Assembly (NCBI GenBank): GCA_023105745.1
Contig: JALGQZ010000014.1
Coordinates: 6,148,888-6,212,887 of the forward strand
Direction: 5' to 3'
Length of the DNA stretch: 64,000 nt
Source of the DNA: Austropuccinia psidii
Lineage: Eukaryota; Basidiomycota; Pucciniomycetes; Pucciniales; Sphaerophragmiaceae
Shown here: in pieces, positions 35,000-46,412 of the stretch
How the letters are laid out: every line of letters starts with the position of its first letter
Numbering within the stretch: position 1 is the stretch's first letter
Position numbers and translations under genes: made by a program
Notes under the pieces: generated by a model
The model's input: the letters and a program-made list of their open reading frames with translations, nothing else
Told to the model about the DNA's origin: nothing
Databases searched by the model: none

Positions 35000-36978
35000 A
35001 TAATTCAAAGTAATTATTAATCTTCTTCAATTAAATCATCTTACACTTCAGCCACAAGAGAATCATTCATTATATCTGGAACAAAACATAATAAAATGAA
35101 TAATTTCTAAGTCTTTTCAATAAGAGCCAGGAAGGATCATCAAACCTTATTTAAGCTTTCTCCCATAAATCCTCACAATAATCCTTGCATCTCAATTATT
35201 GAAACCATTCCATCCAAATTATCTATCAAAATTTATTAATTCAATTCCTTCAATAATCCAACCTTGAGTTTTCAAAACCTCAAAAATCTTATCATTTCCT
35301 CAAATAAGCTGGCCAACAACAGACAAAACATAATAGCAAATAAAACGTTTTTGGGTGTATTTTGAGATTGATTGGTTTCAGACAGGGCTCTTATTAAGGC
35401 AAATCAGCTGTAGAATATGCAAGAAAACCAGGATTAAACATAAAAGAAATTGAATTTTATATTAATTAACATAATCAAATTCAAAACTTTGATATATTTA
35501 TTCAATCCAGAGCTCAAAGTGTATCCAAATTTGCTCATGAATGAAGCAAACCTTCCCAGCTTTAGTAAAGCTTATTGAACCACATCAAATTAATTAAAAT
35601 AAGTTCCAATTTAACTATTACCAATAATGGATACCATAATCAATTTTATTAGGATAAAAATGATATCAATGCATGGAAATATGGCATTTTTCATTCCATT
35701 CAAACAGGTAAATTCAACCCAGTTCTAACTCCAATTAGCTCAACTGACCATGGAGTCACTTCCCAGATTTGAAACTTTTAATAGGCTTTTCTAAAGAACC
35801 AGGAATTATCAAAGTACTCCGGAAAACATCATGAATTATTCCAAAAACTACAAACCTACAAATTAAATTACAAAAACATTATTAAATTACCCATTTTGAA
35901 CTCTCATTTCATATCAACTATAGGTTGCTTAACATTGGTAAGCAGAAACTTAAAAAAAGAATTTTTGATAAATTAGGAAGAAATAAAAATACTTAAACAA
36001 GGCCAAAAAATAATCAACACCTTGCAAATAGTGTATTGTTTTCCATTTTTTCATGAATTAAGTTGGTGAAAAATTTCAGCCACTTTCCAGTTGAAAATCA
36101 ATATCATTCAAAAAATAAATATAATTCCCAGAATTATATTCTAATTTTTGAAAAACATTAACCATAAAACATAATATCACATGTAAGTGAGATCTTTTCT
36201 TTTTGTTCATGAATTATTTTGATGAGCAATGAAAATAATACTTATCTTGAATGAAATTTCATAGATATATCAGTTATTTTATTTTACATGAGATAGTTTG
36301 AGATAAAAATTATTGTCACAAGAAAGGTAATTTCATGATTTCACTTCATTTCAAAACAAATTCATTCATGAAAAATAATCTCATATGCAATTAAAATTAT
36401 TCATATTTTTTCATCAATGTTTTTTCTTGGAAAACAGAAAAAATTGACAAGCAATGAAATTCCATAATTATATCAATCAAAACAAATTTTGTTCTAATAA
36501 ATGAATAATCTCAAAAAAGTCTATTGGTCCACAAATATTAATCATCTATGTAATACTAACTCCAACAATATTCATTGATTATTATACCATTTTAAAGTTA
36601 ATGGCTTGATCTGTTCCCTCAAATTCATATTTTCATTTACATGCATTTTATCACCAGTTTTCTGCGACTCTGGAGGATTTTCATCATTAAACATATCGTC
36701 CTATTTATCCCCTGTTCTTGCAAAACCTTTATTCAAGATGATTTGGAAAACAGCTCAATCAGCACAACTCTCAATCTCCACTTTGTCCCTCATCTTATTT
36801 TGAGTCATTAAATGGCAAGTAAACCCACATTTAATTCAATGAGATATTTGTATTTCATATACAAGCTGAAATGAAATCTAGTACCTAAATTTCCTTTTAT
36901 ACATAAACTCTTTGGAGATTTTAAGTATTGCAAAACGTACAAATCCATCAGTAAACACCTTTTTGTACCATCAAAATA
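35000..36978. other. AT-rich, no gene recognised
   Basis: No domain-bearing frame. The last part (36600-36980) may hold decayed downstream sequence of the minus-strand transposase at 36979. Confidence 0.35.
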
Positions 36979-37344
36979 TTATTTTCCATCCTGTGCAGTC
37001 CTTTGGGAAAATGCTATTACTCTCCCATATGTAATTCCAACACAACCTGGAAACTCTACTTCTTTCCTGAATTCCAAATTTCTTTCTGTTTCATTATAAT
37101 AAGTCCACTTGAAAATTCTTTGTTTTAATTTCACCAAGCATTGAATAAGACTCTGATTATATATGACAAGATCCCCCTGGATAACCCCAGAGATCATACC
37201 TATTTTACCCAATTCTTCTTTATTCCCATTGGACCCCAATTTTGAAAATAAAATGGCTAATTGAATCAAAGAATTTCTTTGCTTAAATCTATAAGAACTT
37301 TGCAATTTGTAATTATTCTTGATAATATTAACTAATAGCTGCAA
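36979..37344 (-). pseudogene. PIF/Harbinger (DDE_Tnp_4-like) transposase fragment
   Basis: A 121-codon frame that aligns by eye with the N-terminal half of Harbinger nucleases. It has a helical start, LAILFSKLGSNGN (usual pattern L-x-x-LG-x-x-GN), then QSLIQCLVKLKQRIFKW and EFPGCVGITYGRVIAFSQ. In active enzymes the last motif reads G-x-x-D-G-T, where D is the first catalytic residue of the DDE triad; here the position is Tyr and the Thr is Arg. A splice-acceptor-like TTTCTCTTTGCAG lies immediately upstream, so the gene probably had introns. The catalytic core downstream (to about 36.6 kb) is too decayed to follow. Confidence 0.65.
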
Positions 37345-37552
37345 AGAGAAATAGGTTTTACAGCATAATTGTTTGAATCTATCTTAAGTTGCGTTTATTG
37401 TGACATTGTTTGTGTTAATGTACAATTAATAATTGCCTTTTCTTGGCTTGATACACCTTTTTTACTGAATTGTGTGTATGAATAAAATCTCTTCTACAAT
37501 TTCATCCTCACATTCCTCTTCAAAGAGGTATATATGATATAAAGCCAATATA

Positions 37553-38148
37553 TTGTTGGAAATCTCATCACAAGGTTTTCTTTTGGGAATTATTAAGGAT
37601 GGTTTGAAAAAAGAGATGAGTTTATCTAATTTAGAGATTTCTCAAAAGGAAGTTTTGGATTTGGTACTTAAATATATAGGTTTTTTAGGTGCAAATCCCA
37701 CAGCTAAATGGGTGTGGGATTTACAAATTCTCAAAAATTGAATTTTGGATTTATCAGGTTTTAACTGCCCCAATATTTATTTTTCATGGAAAAAATATTT
37801 CCAAAATATTCATACATTTCACATATTAAGAGGTGTTGAACAAAACAGAATCTACATATATTCAATGTGGCTCTTCAACAAAAATTTTACATCAGAAATT
37901 CCTATTTTTCAAAAATTGAGAAACCACTTTTCTCCAACTCAGCTAAATGTCCTTTTCTTGAGATTTGGGGTTTCCAAAAAATTCAGTATTTCAATTTCAT
38001 ACTTAAAACTGCTCAAATTTTCTCATTTACAGATATTTTTATAACTGTATCTTCAACTCTCCATTATTTTTCAGAATTTATTCATCACCTTTTTAGCTCT
38101 TCTTTAATATTTTCTGTACCAAAAAATACAAATTTACAAATATTATAA
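37553..38148 (+). other. Cluster of unknown open frames
   Basis: Frames at 37553-37741 (62 codons), 37745-38044 (99) and 37867-38148 (93) overlap or abut. The first contains LKKEMSLSNLEISQKEVLDL, which looks protein-like. The later ones are Phe/Ile/Ser-rich, as expected from AT-rich DNA. No domain is recognised. Confidence 0.25.
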
Positions 38149-38574
38149 GTATTCTTCCTCTCTTTCTCACCAATATAGACATTAAACCCAAGGTTATCAG
38201 CTATATATGATTAATTTTATAAAAACAACTGCTAACCTTTACTCTTGTTTTGTTATGATTGATTCAAATTCTGGGGGAGTCCCACCTTCAAGCAAACAAA
38301 GTCTATTTCAAGACAAGAAATTTAAGGTCAATAAAATCTCACCCAAATCCCTGAGCCTTATTCAGAGAAGTATTTAAGAATTATGGAATAGATACAAGAA
38401 CTGGCATTTCATTTCCAAGAAATATGAGTTGTGAAATGGCTCTGGGTTTATCAATGATAAAACTGGGGTTATACATTCATTCAAATCAAAATGAAAAAAT
38501 TCTTTTTACATTTCATTATAAATTTTATTTTTATTTTCATTAGCCAGTACCTATTTTTTGGCTTCCAGGCTACT

Positions 38575-39105
38575 GATTAGAAATTTAAACACCTATCAAA
38601 AGCAAAAAAGTATCAGAATGAAGTAATAATTTTACTAAGCTAAAAGGAGAATCATTCCTAGAATCCAGCTTCAAAAATGACATAAAATTCTAAACTTTAA
38701 TTTAATAGCTCATAACTAAGAGATTAAATCTTTCCTTAAAATAAAATACAATTTTTTACAAATAAATTTTTAAGATATCTGAAGAATTTTTCCAAGATAA
38801 TTAATCTTCTTTTAATGTTCTATTTACAAAATTCAAATAACATGAGACATGAAAGAAAATTATATTCAATCATTATATCTATATCATAACAAGAATAGCC
38901 ATGAAAAATAATCAAAAAATTGGAATGAATACTATGAAAAAAGTGCAGGATTAATCATAAAAACCAGATTCCATTTGTGATATTAAATTATTAATTGAGA
39001 TATCTGAAATTCATACAAAACCAGAAATAAAATGAGACAAAAATTCAAGGAAAGAAGCTGGGGAATTTCTGGAGCTTAGTGTGCTACATTCCTGCAGGCT
39101 CACAT
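38575..39105 (+). repeat. Diverged ~540-base repeat, copy 1
   Basis: Shares order and wording with 42270-42812, including TTAATCTTCTTT...TTTACAAA, GGATTAATCATAAAA-like text, ATTAATTGAGATAT and a terminal GCAGGCTCACATTTGGG. The end again carries GGCTCACA, as in the 2-kb repeats. The copies are strongly diverged. Confidence 0.45.
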
Positions 39106-39852
39106 TTGGGTAATAGTAATAAAAAGAGTAAAGTAATTATTTAGTAAAAAGAAATTTATAAGATGATTTTATTTTTGGAATTAATGTCTTTTATATCCAA
39201 TCTTTCTTCATGAATACTTTTCTTATTTTTGAATCTTTATTTATTCTCCAGATTCTCTAGTTCATTTGTATTTAATTTATTTCTAAAAAATGCTTCTTGT
39301 TTAAGAGATTATTCAATGTTGAATTTAAGCTTAATTGGGGTTTAATTAGTTTTGAGAGAAAATCTTAGGTCCTCTATATTATTCATACCATTTTTTGCAT
39401 TCTTTTAAGTAAAGTATATTAATACTACTATCAGAATCTAAAAGGATTTTGGGGCTCTAAGTCATATATAAAATTAAAAGCTTCATTAAAATTCCAAATA
39501 ATTAATGTGGTGGTTGTGGATGAATTTTATGAGGTTTTTATTTGCAAATTTATTCTTTTATTATTTCATATTGGAAGGTATTCTTGGTTAGATGGAAAGA
39601 AGGAATTTATGCTTGAATTAATGGCTTATAAATCATTACAAAATATCAACCATAGATCTAAAGAACTTTTTTATTTCATACTTCTGGAAATAGATCTTTT
39701 GGGAAGCTTGTAGGTGTTAGAGTTTTTTATATTACTTTTTCCTTCTGTTTGAAAGCTTGATGATCCTCAACATCATAGGGCCTTATTGAGCTGAATGTTT
39801 ATCAATTTGGCTGTCTTGGATCCCTAAGTATTTCTTTCTACTACAGTATGAG

Positions 39853-41729
39853 TGTAGGATATGTCTATGAAACTGTTGATAATATTACTATTGATTGACA
39901 GTACTATGACTGTTCTTATGGGATATAATAATGAATATTATTATAAAAATAATTAAATAATTCCTTAATCAATTATTTCTTTTACGTGTTATACACTAGT
40001 AGTGATCATAACAGTAAGCAGTAATTTTCTACAAGAATCAATTACAAGAAGTATTTAATAGTAAATTTCTTTATTAAGATAATGGGATTATTTTAATATA
40101 TAATTATATGTTGCAATAATAATTATTAATATAATTCTTGAATTAAAACTTCAAGAATTAATGAAAACCACTCACTAATAATGCAATAAAGCTTTAAGAA
40201 GAATAGAGAGATTTGACAGATAAATTGTGGATTTTAAGGATAAAAATTGATTTATAACAGTATTAAAACAAATTATAGTTTTATTTATATGATTTCACGT
40301 CTTTCTTATTTATTATGAAAGATTAAAACACTTAAGAAAAATTTTAACTAATACTTGTTGATAATAATGGTAAAATTGGATAATAAGATTATTTGGAAAA
40401 AACAGCAAGAGGAGGCCTCTTTTAAGTCAACAAACGCTCACAGAGGCATGCCATGGAGCAGACTAAAAACCCAGTGAGTGAGAAAGAAATAATTATTTTT
40501 GGGTTAACAATTGCATCATCTGTTTTCATGTAAGACTATCATAATTACTTAATTAAGGCCTTGATGTGACTTCCAACCCATTTATGGTAAAGAACACAAC
40601 AAGTAACAACTGTAAATATTCTTTCATTTCAAAGTCAAAATTAATTTCTCAACTTTATTAATTTTTTTGGAAACTTCATCACAGGTTGTATTTGCCATGA
40701 ATTTTTGAATAATCCATGTTTCACATGGAATCATCAAAAATGGACTATAAGTAAACCTTTCAATTTTACCTATAAAGCCATAATTGTTTTTTCCCTCTTT
40801 AATTATCATACCATTTTAAAGTGTTCCCAAAAGTTTCAGAAATATTAATAAATAATTGTATTATTAATGAATTTTTGAAGTTTTTACCATATTTTCAAAT
40901 AGAATAGCAAATAGCACAGTATAGCTGGTTGCTATGAGGTAAATCAATAGGTACTAGTCCAAAAAGGGTTCTAATTACTCTTTTAGGGCTTATACATAAA
41001 AGAATTAATAATTGACATTGTTACAGGAGTATAAGTTGCTCTTTACCTCCTTGTCACATTAAAATAGCAGCTTATTTGCAATTTTCTTATGATTTAATTA
41101 GAGTTTAGCTTGGTAACCAAGTTCCCAGAAGGGTTTAGTATACTTATTTTGCCATTATCAGCCACAAATCAAAGATTTAGAGCTATCCATGCCTCAGAGG
41201 CCTCAGAAGTTGGGTACCCTGGCTCTCTTTGATGTGTTTTGTCCCCCTTAGCTATTTTCATGTCAAAAATAGTAATTCAGGCTTCAAGACTGATAGCCAC
41301 TATGGGTGTATCAAACCTATATGTAGGAATACCATACTTTTAAGTTCAAAAAACATGCATAACACTATTCTTAAGGTATATGTAGCATGGGATTTCTCAC
41401 ATTCACATTATTTTGGCATGAATTTGAGAAAAACAAAAATTTTCACAATTCTTTTATGGTATTGAAGAATTTTCCATATTACTACCTCATAGAGTTAATT
41501 TAAGCTTATTCACACTATGGAGCTACCCTAAGTCAATTTTATTTTGAATCCAAATTTGGCCTTAAATTCATTGATTTACTTACTCACAAAAAAGTTATTT
41601 GTCTTTTCTGAAATGAAAAATGATGAATTTTGGATGTATACATGACCTATGGGTTATGCATAGTTCAGAATTTATTTTAATGATAATTGTGGGCTATTTG
41701 GGTATGTAAAATATACCTCAAGTCTCACA
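39853..41729 (+). repeat. Dispersed 2-kb LTR-like repeat, copy C
   Basis: It begins TGTAGGATATGTCTATGAAA and ends ATTTGGGTATGTAAAATA followed by TACCTCAAGTCTCACA. It contains GTTGGGTACCCTGGCTCTC near 41211, matching copy A at about 20909. It lies between the two copies of the ~540-base repeat. Confidence 0.55.
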
Positions 41730-42269
41730 ATGAGATTTTAAACTACCAAAATTGGATTTTGGATAATCAGAGAAATAACAATTTTTCAATTCCTCCAGAG
41801 ACAATTTAGGACTTCTGCCCCAATGACAAGATCCAGAGTAGTTTGAATCATTTTTAATATTAATAATTTTGTAAAATTGACTATTAATTAGGATCATTTT
41901 TTCATAAATAGAGGCATGCATTTAAAAGCAAATAGGACACCAAAACCCTTGGTAATTTGAGATTTATTTTTCATGTTAGGAGACAGTAATTATGACACCA
42001 ACCTAGATAGTCACAAAAATAGAACTAATTCTTCATGTCTCATCCTTGATTACTTTATATTATATAAAATAAAATCATAATTTCCATGTTTTTTTATTTT
42101 TTAAAGAAGAGTGATTTATAGAAGAAAATTATTAATAGTTAGGTATATCCAGTTCTTATTTATTCATTATATTAAATTAATTAATTAATTAATCAGATTT
42201 AATAGCAATATTGATATATCAAAGGCTAAGTAGTGAGCTCTTTGTGGCTTCAAGTCTAGTTATTAGTAG

Positions 42270-42812
42270 CCAAAAAACCAATCAAAAGTGGAAAGACTAT
42301 TAGAAATAAGTAATATCAGCTCCACTAAGATACAAAATAGTATTATTTCTGCAATTAATCTTCAAAAAGATAAGAAAAGACTAAAAGTGAATTCAATCAC
42401 TTATATCTGAGAGTAGTAAGATTTCATAAAGTAAAATTCAACCAATTTCAATTTGTAAAAATATATCTTGTTAAGATCACTCAAGATTTATTTGAAGAGA
42501 ATTAATCTTCTTTGAATTTTGTATTTACAAATTTGAAACAAAATCAAAGATGAATTAGAATTATATTCAATAAATATTTCCTTTCATCAAAAAAATAATG
42601 AATATAAAAATCAAAAAACTCAGAAATATAAAAAAATACTATAATAAAAGGGAGTGATTAATTATGGAAAAAAAGGCTTGATTAATTCTATGAAATCATT
42701 AATTGAGATATTCAAAATTAATAAACACTTAAATTCAAATTGAAAAAACACTTAAATGGCACGAGAATTCCTATCAATTACTGTGGCACATTATTGAAGG
42801 CTCGCAATTTGG
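42270..42812 (+). repeat. Diverged ~540-base repeat, copy 2
   Basis: Partner of 38575-39105 in the same orientation, ending TTATTGAAGGCTCGCAATTT. The pair brackets repeat copy C, as LTRs bracket an internal region, but no coding sequence lies between them. Confidence 0.45.
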
Positions 42813-45160
42813 GAAAAAACCAAATATCACACCATTGGTCACATATTATTCGCAAATATGAGAGAAGGTTCCAAAATGATGATACTGATATACCAATGTT
42901 TATTACTGATGTATGAGATTCATTCTTTATTAATATGAGAAAGACACTCATTAATTATTTCTTCCTATTTTCACAATTATTTAATGAATTAAACTGATAA
43001 GTTTCCCTATGAAATTTCCCCATACCTTGCAGATAATTTTGATGCACTCAATAAGGAAAATATTAGTAATATGAAAATGTTAAATATTAAGAGGCTTTTC
43101 ATAATTCATTTTCTATTTTTTTTTCTCCTTTTAAATAATAAAGTTTGCTTCATAGTCTGATAAAGTGTAGAAAGATCCACTGGGCAGAGCAAGTCATGTG
43201 TCCTCTACAATTCTTAATAATATTAGTGAATGCTGCAAGAATATTCATACTTTTTCCACCTTCCTACCCAAATCTTTTTCAAACAAATAAGAACAACTAT
43301 TAAGCTGAGTTTTTATCTATGTTCTCCTTTTTGTGTTTCTTTATTTCATAGATCAGGGTTACAATAATAATCTATGGTTAGAATATGATAGGCTTAAGTG
43401 GAATGATGAAAAGATCAAATATTTATTCCAATTAATGAAAATAACTTTCTCAAAAGAATCATTGATATAATTTTATAAGGAGAGAATATATAAAGAGTTC
43501 AATTCAAGTCTTAGGGTAAAATCCAACAACCACACATTTATTTTGAAAAATATAAAATGGTCAGAGCACTGGAATTCCAGGTAAAAAAATAAAGAATGAG
43601 ATTAATTTTTGCAGGATAAAGCTTCATTGCTCCTTTGAAAAGGCTTTTCAAGATATTTTTATTTATTGGTAAAAACTTAATCATGCATCTAATTTGTGTA
43701 AATCATCTTGTGATGGCTCAAAAAATCAATGTTAAATTAATTCTTGATCTTTTGGGATATTCAGTATTGAAAAAAACTAATTGAAGCTTTTATTATATAA
43801 ATACCTATTTTTTTCTGTTCATTATCCATATTTTTGATACTTTGTGATGTAAGTGGTGGGTAAGAAGTCCTGTGTAGCATTATTTGGTAGAAAATAACAG
43901 CCAAATGGAACTGGTATTTTGAAAATGGGATATTATATCTAATTTTTTTATTTTATTTTGAATCTCATAGTCACCATCGGATATATCTTCATTAAATTGA
44001 TTTTTACTAAGCATCAGATTACAAAGGTGATACACTTAAGAAGGATAGATTTCTCTTGAGATTGGGCCATGGAATTAATCTTATTTTCTGTATGTCTTCA
44101 TTTTTTAATTGAGATAATCATCAAAGGTAAATTATTTCTGTGTTTCATAAACATTTCTTTTTTTTCATAAGATATCTAGTTATTGATGAATTATTTTCTA
44201 ACTCTTTTGCACTTTTTTCAATAAAAATTGTGGCTCAGATTCTCCTTTATTGAAATCTTAAATTTTATTAGGATTATTTTTCATTAACCTTTTTTTTTCA
44301 TATTGTTTCTTTTTTAATGATTATCTTATTTGAGAAAAAAAGAGAATATTTTTCTTAGTTTATTGTATTATTTTGAAGTGTCTTTTCAGAAGTTTGTTCT
44401 TCTTTTTAAATGTTGTGGAATATTTCCTTATATTCTCTTTCATAGCATCAATTAATTATAGACTCCTTCTACCTTATTTCTTTGTTTTATTCCTTTTTTT
44501 TCTATTTTTTCTCTTTTGATTCCATTTTTTTTAAATAAAATTTTTGATCTCATGTTTTCATAAAAGAAATATCTTTTCTGCTGAATTTTTTTGAATAATT
44601 TTGTTTTTTATACCTTTGGTTGCAGCTCGGATGAAATCCCCTTTTAATGAAGAAATAATTTCAATATTCTTCCAAGCTATTTATAGTTATTTCTTTGGAT
44701 TCTGTCATCTCTCTTTTTCTTTTTGAGTTTATTCTTTTAATCATTTTTTTAAAATAAATTTTACTAAGTAATTTTTGTTAATTTTGTTTTATTTTTTTAT
44801 GTTACTTTTATCCTTTTTTTCAAAAGAAGTCAATATAATTTTTTCACTGCGAAACAAATATGAATATTTATTTTTTTGATGCTTTTTTTATAAAAAAAAA
44901 AATCAAAGTTGGTTTGTTAAATGGTTTTTTGAAGCGCAGATCAGCTTCCCTTGTCAAATGATCCTGAGACTCATGAGTCAAAGGTTTATGGAGAAAATTC
45001 TTCCATTCAGAAAGATACAGAAAAGATTTATTATTGATCTTTATATACTTTAAAGATAAGCTTTTCATCTTATCCTTTCTATATATTTGTATTTATTTAA
45101 AAAAAATTATACATAATTATTGATTATTATATAAATCCCAGGTCATAGGCTTGACAGCTT

Positions 45161-45162
<2 letters not shown>
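42813..45162. other. AT- and T-run-rich, no gene recognised
   Basis: 44.1-44.85 kb is T-rich on the plus strand. A 66-codon minus-strand frame at 44868-45068 has no recognisable domain. Confidence 0.4.

Positions 45163-45232
<70 letters not shown>
45163..45232. repeat. (AT)n microsatellite, about 35 repeats
   Basis: An uninterrupted AT dinucleotide run of about 70 bases, flanked by CTTCA on the left and TTCGCGATA on the right. It can form cruciform structure and its length is likely to vary between isolates and between assemblies. Confidence 0.95.
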
Positions 45233-45234
<2 letters not shown>

Positions 45235-46068
45235 GCGATATGTGATAAAAAACATTTTTCTAACTAAACTGTATATAAATTCTGTTCAGTTTGTTAATAG
45301 TGTATTCCTTTTATACGATTTAATTCATAAAACACATTTATTTCTATATCAAGGCACTATTAATGACTTTACCTTTTGACAAATATTACAATTTTTATGT
45401 GTATTGTTACCTTCAAAGACATTCATTAAGTCAGCTGGATCATCCTCTTAATACCAATGATTCAGCCTATTATTAAGTTGAGCCAATCAAAAATTTAATT
45501 TACCTGATTATCATTTTTTATTTAATTCCTCATCTACTTTCACGAAGGCCAATTTCCTTTCAAAGTTCTTATTTAACTTCAAATATGTACCCTGGATATT
45601 GAAAGACAAAGTTTTAGCTTCATATTATCATTATTGTTGGAAGAAGTCCTTTTATCCTCTAAACAACACATGGCGAAATTTCATGTGCAGAATTTGAAAC
45701 CTGATACTTGCAATAAAGGTCTTCGGGTTACTTGGAAACCCTCATTTTGTTATGAAAAGATTAGTAATCAATTGCACAGCTTACATGTAAGGAATCAAAT
45801 TTTTTGATTTTTTCAGATAATGATTGAATAAAAATGAAGCACCTGATTTATCAAATAATTATTAATAAGATTTAATTTTATGAATTGTTTTGAACAAATA
45901 CCTTTTTTCAGTAGAATTATTCTTTTACAGAAGTTAGCGATCTTTGAAACAAAGAAATCATACTCCAATCTATAAATTCAATATATCCAAAAGCTCCTTG
46001 AGCTTTCATTACCTCACAAATTTTAATCCTTTCTACTATAGTTATTAAAACTACTTATTGGTACTTAG
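45233..46068. other. No gene recognised
   Basis: Unremarkable AT-rich sequence between the microsatellite and the first Copia LTR. Confidence 0.4.
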
Positions 46069-46369
46069 TAAAAGAAAATAACTGCCTCAATGGACAACCT
46101 CCTCAAACGTCCATTGTGAACAGACTCAGTTATTATCATAATATCATGCACTTTGTCATTAGACCTACATAGGTAGTTAACGTATTACAATCTCTTGTAA
46201 ATAGATGAGGCATAAAAGGCCATCATGTACCTCTTCCTTTTTGCTCCATCCTTATGTTACTGTCTTCCTTTTTCCTGTTCGTATAGGTTCGCTGCCACTC
46301 CCCTTCTGCCTTACTCACTACGGTTATTGACAACTGTCAAAACCTCTTTACAAAGTTTGCCCCTTTTTA
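46069..46369 (+). repeat. 5' LTR of Copia 1
   Basis: Begins TAAAAGAAAATAACTGCC and ends TTTGCCCCTTTTTA. It matches the 3' LTR almost base for base except that it lacks one 161-base unit. A TATA-like GCATAAAAGGCC lies at about 46210. Confidence 0.9.
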
Positions 46370-46392
46370 GATTATGAGACCGGGCTCTGACA
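46370..46392 (+). other. Primer-binding site, tRNA-Met anticodon type
   Basis: ATTATGAGACCGGGCTCTGA directly follows the LTR. Its complement reads AGAGCCCGGTCTCATAAT, which resembles the D-stem to anticodon-loop part (with the CAT anticodon) of elongator methionine tRNA rather than a tRNA 3' end. Priming by an internally cut tRNA-Met is known for Drosophila copia. The match to this fungus's own tRNA is inferred. Confidence 0.55.
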
Positions 46393-46412
46393 CTGGAATT
46401 TTGCAATCCAAA

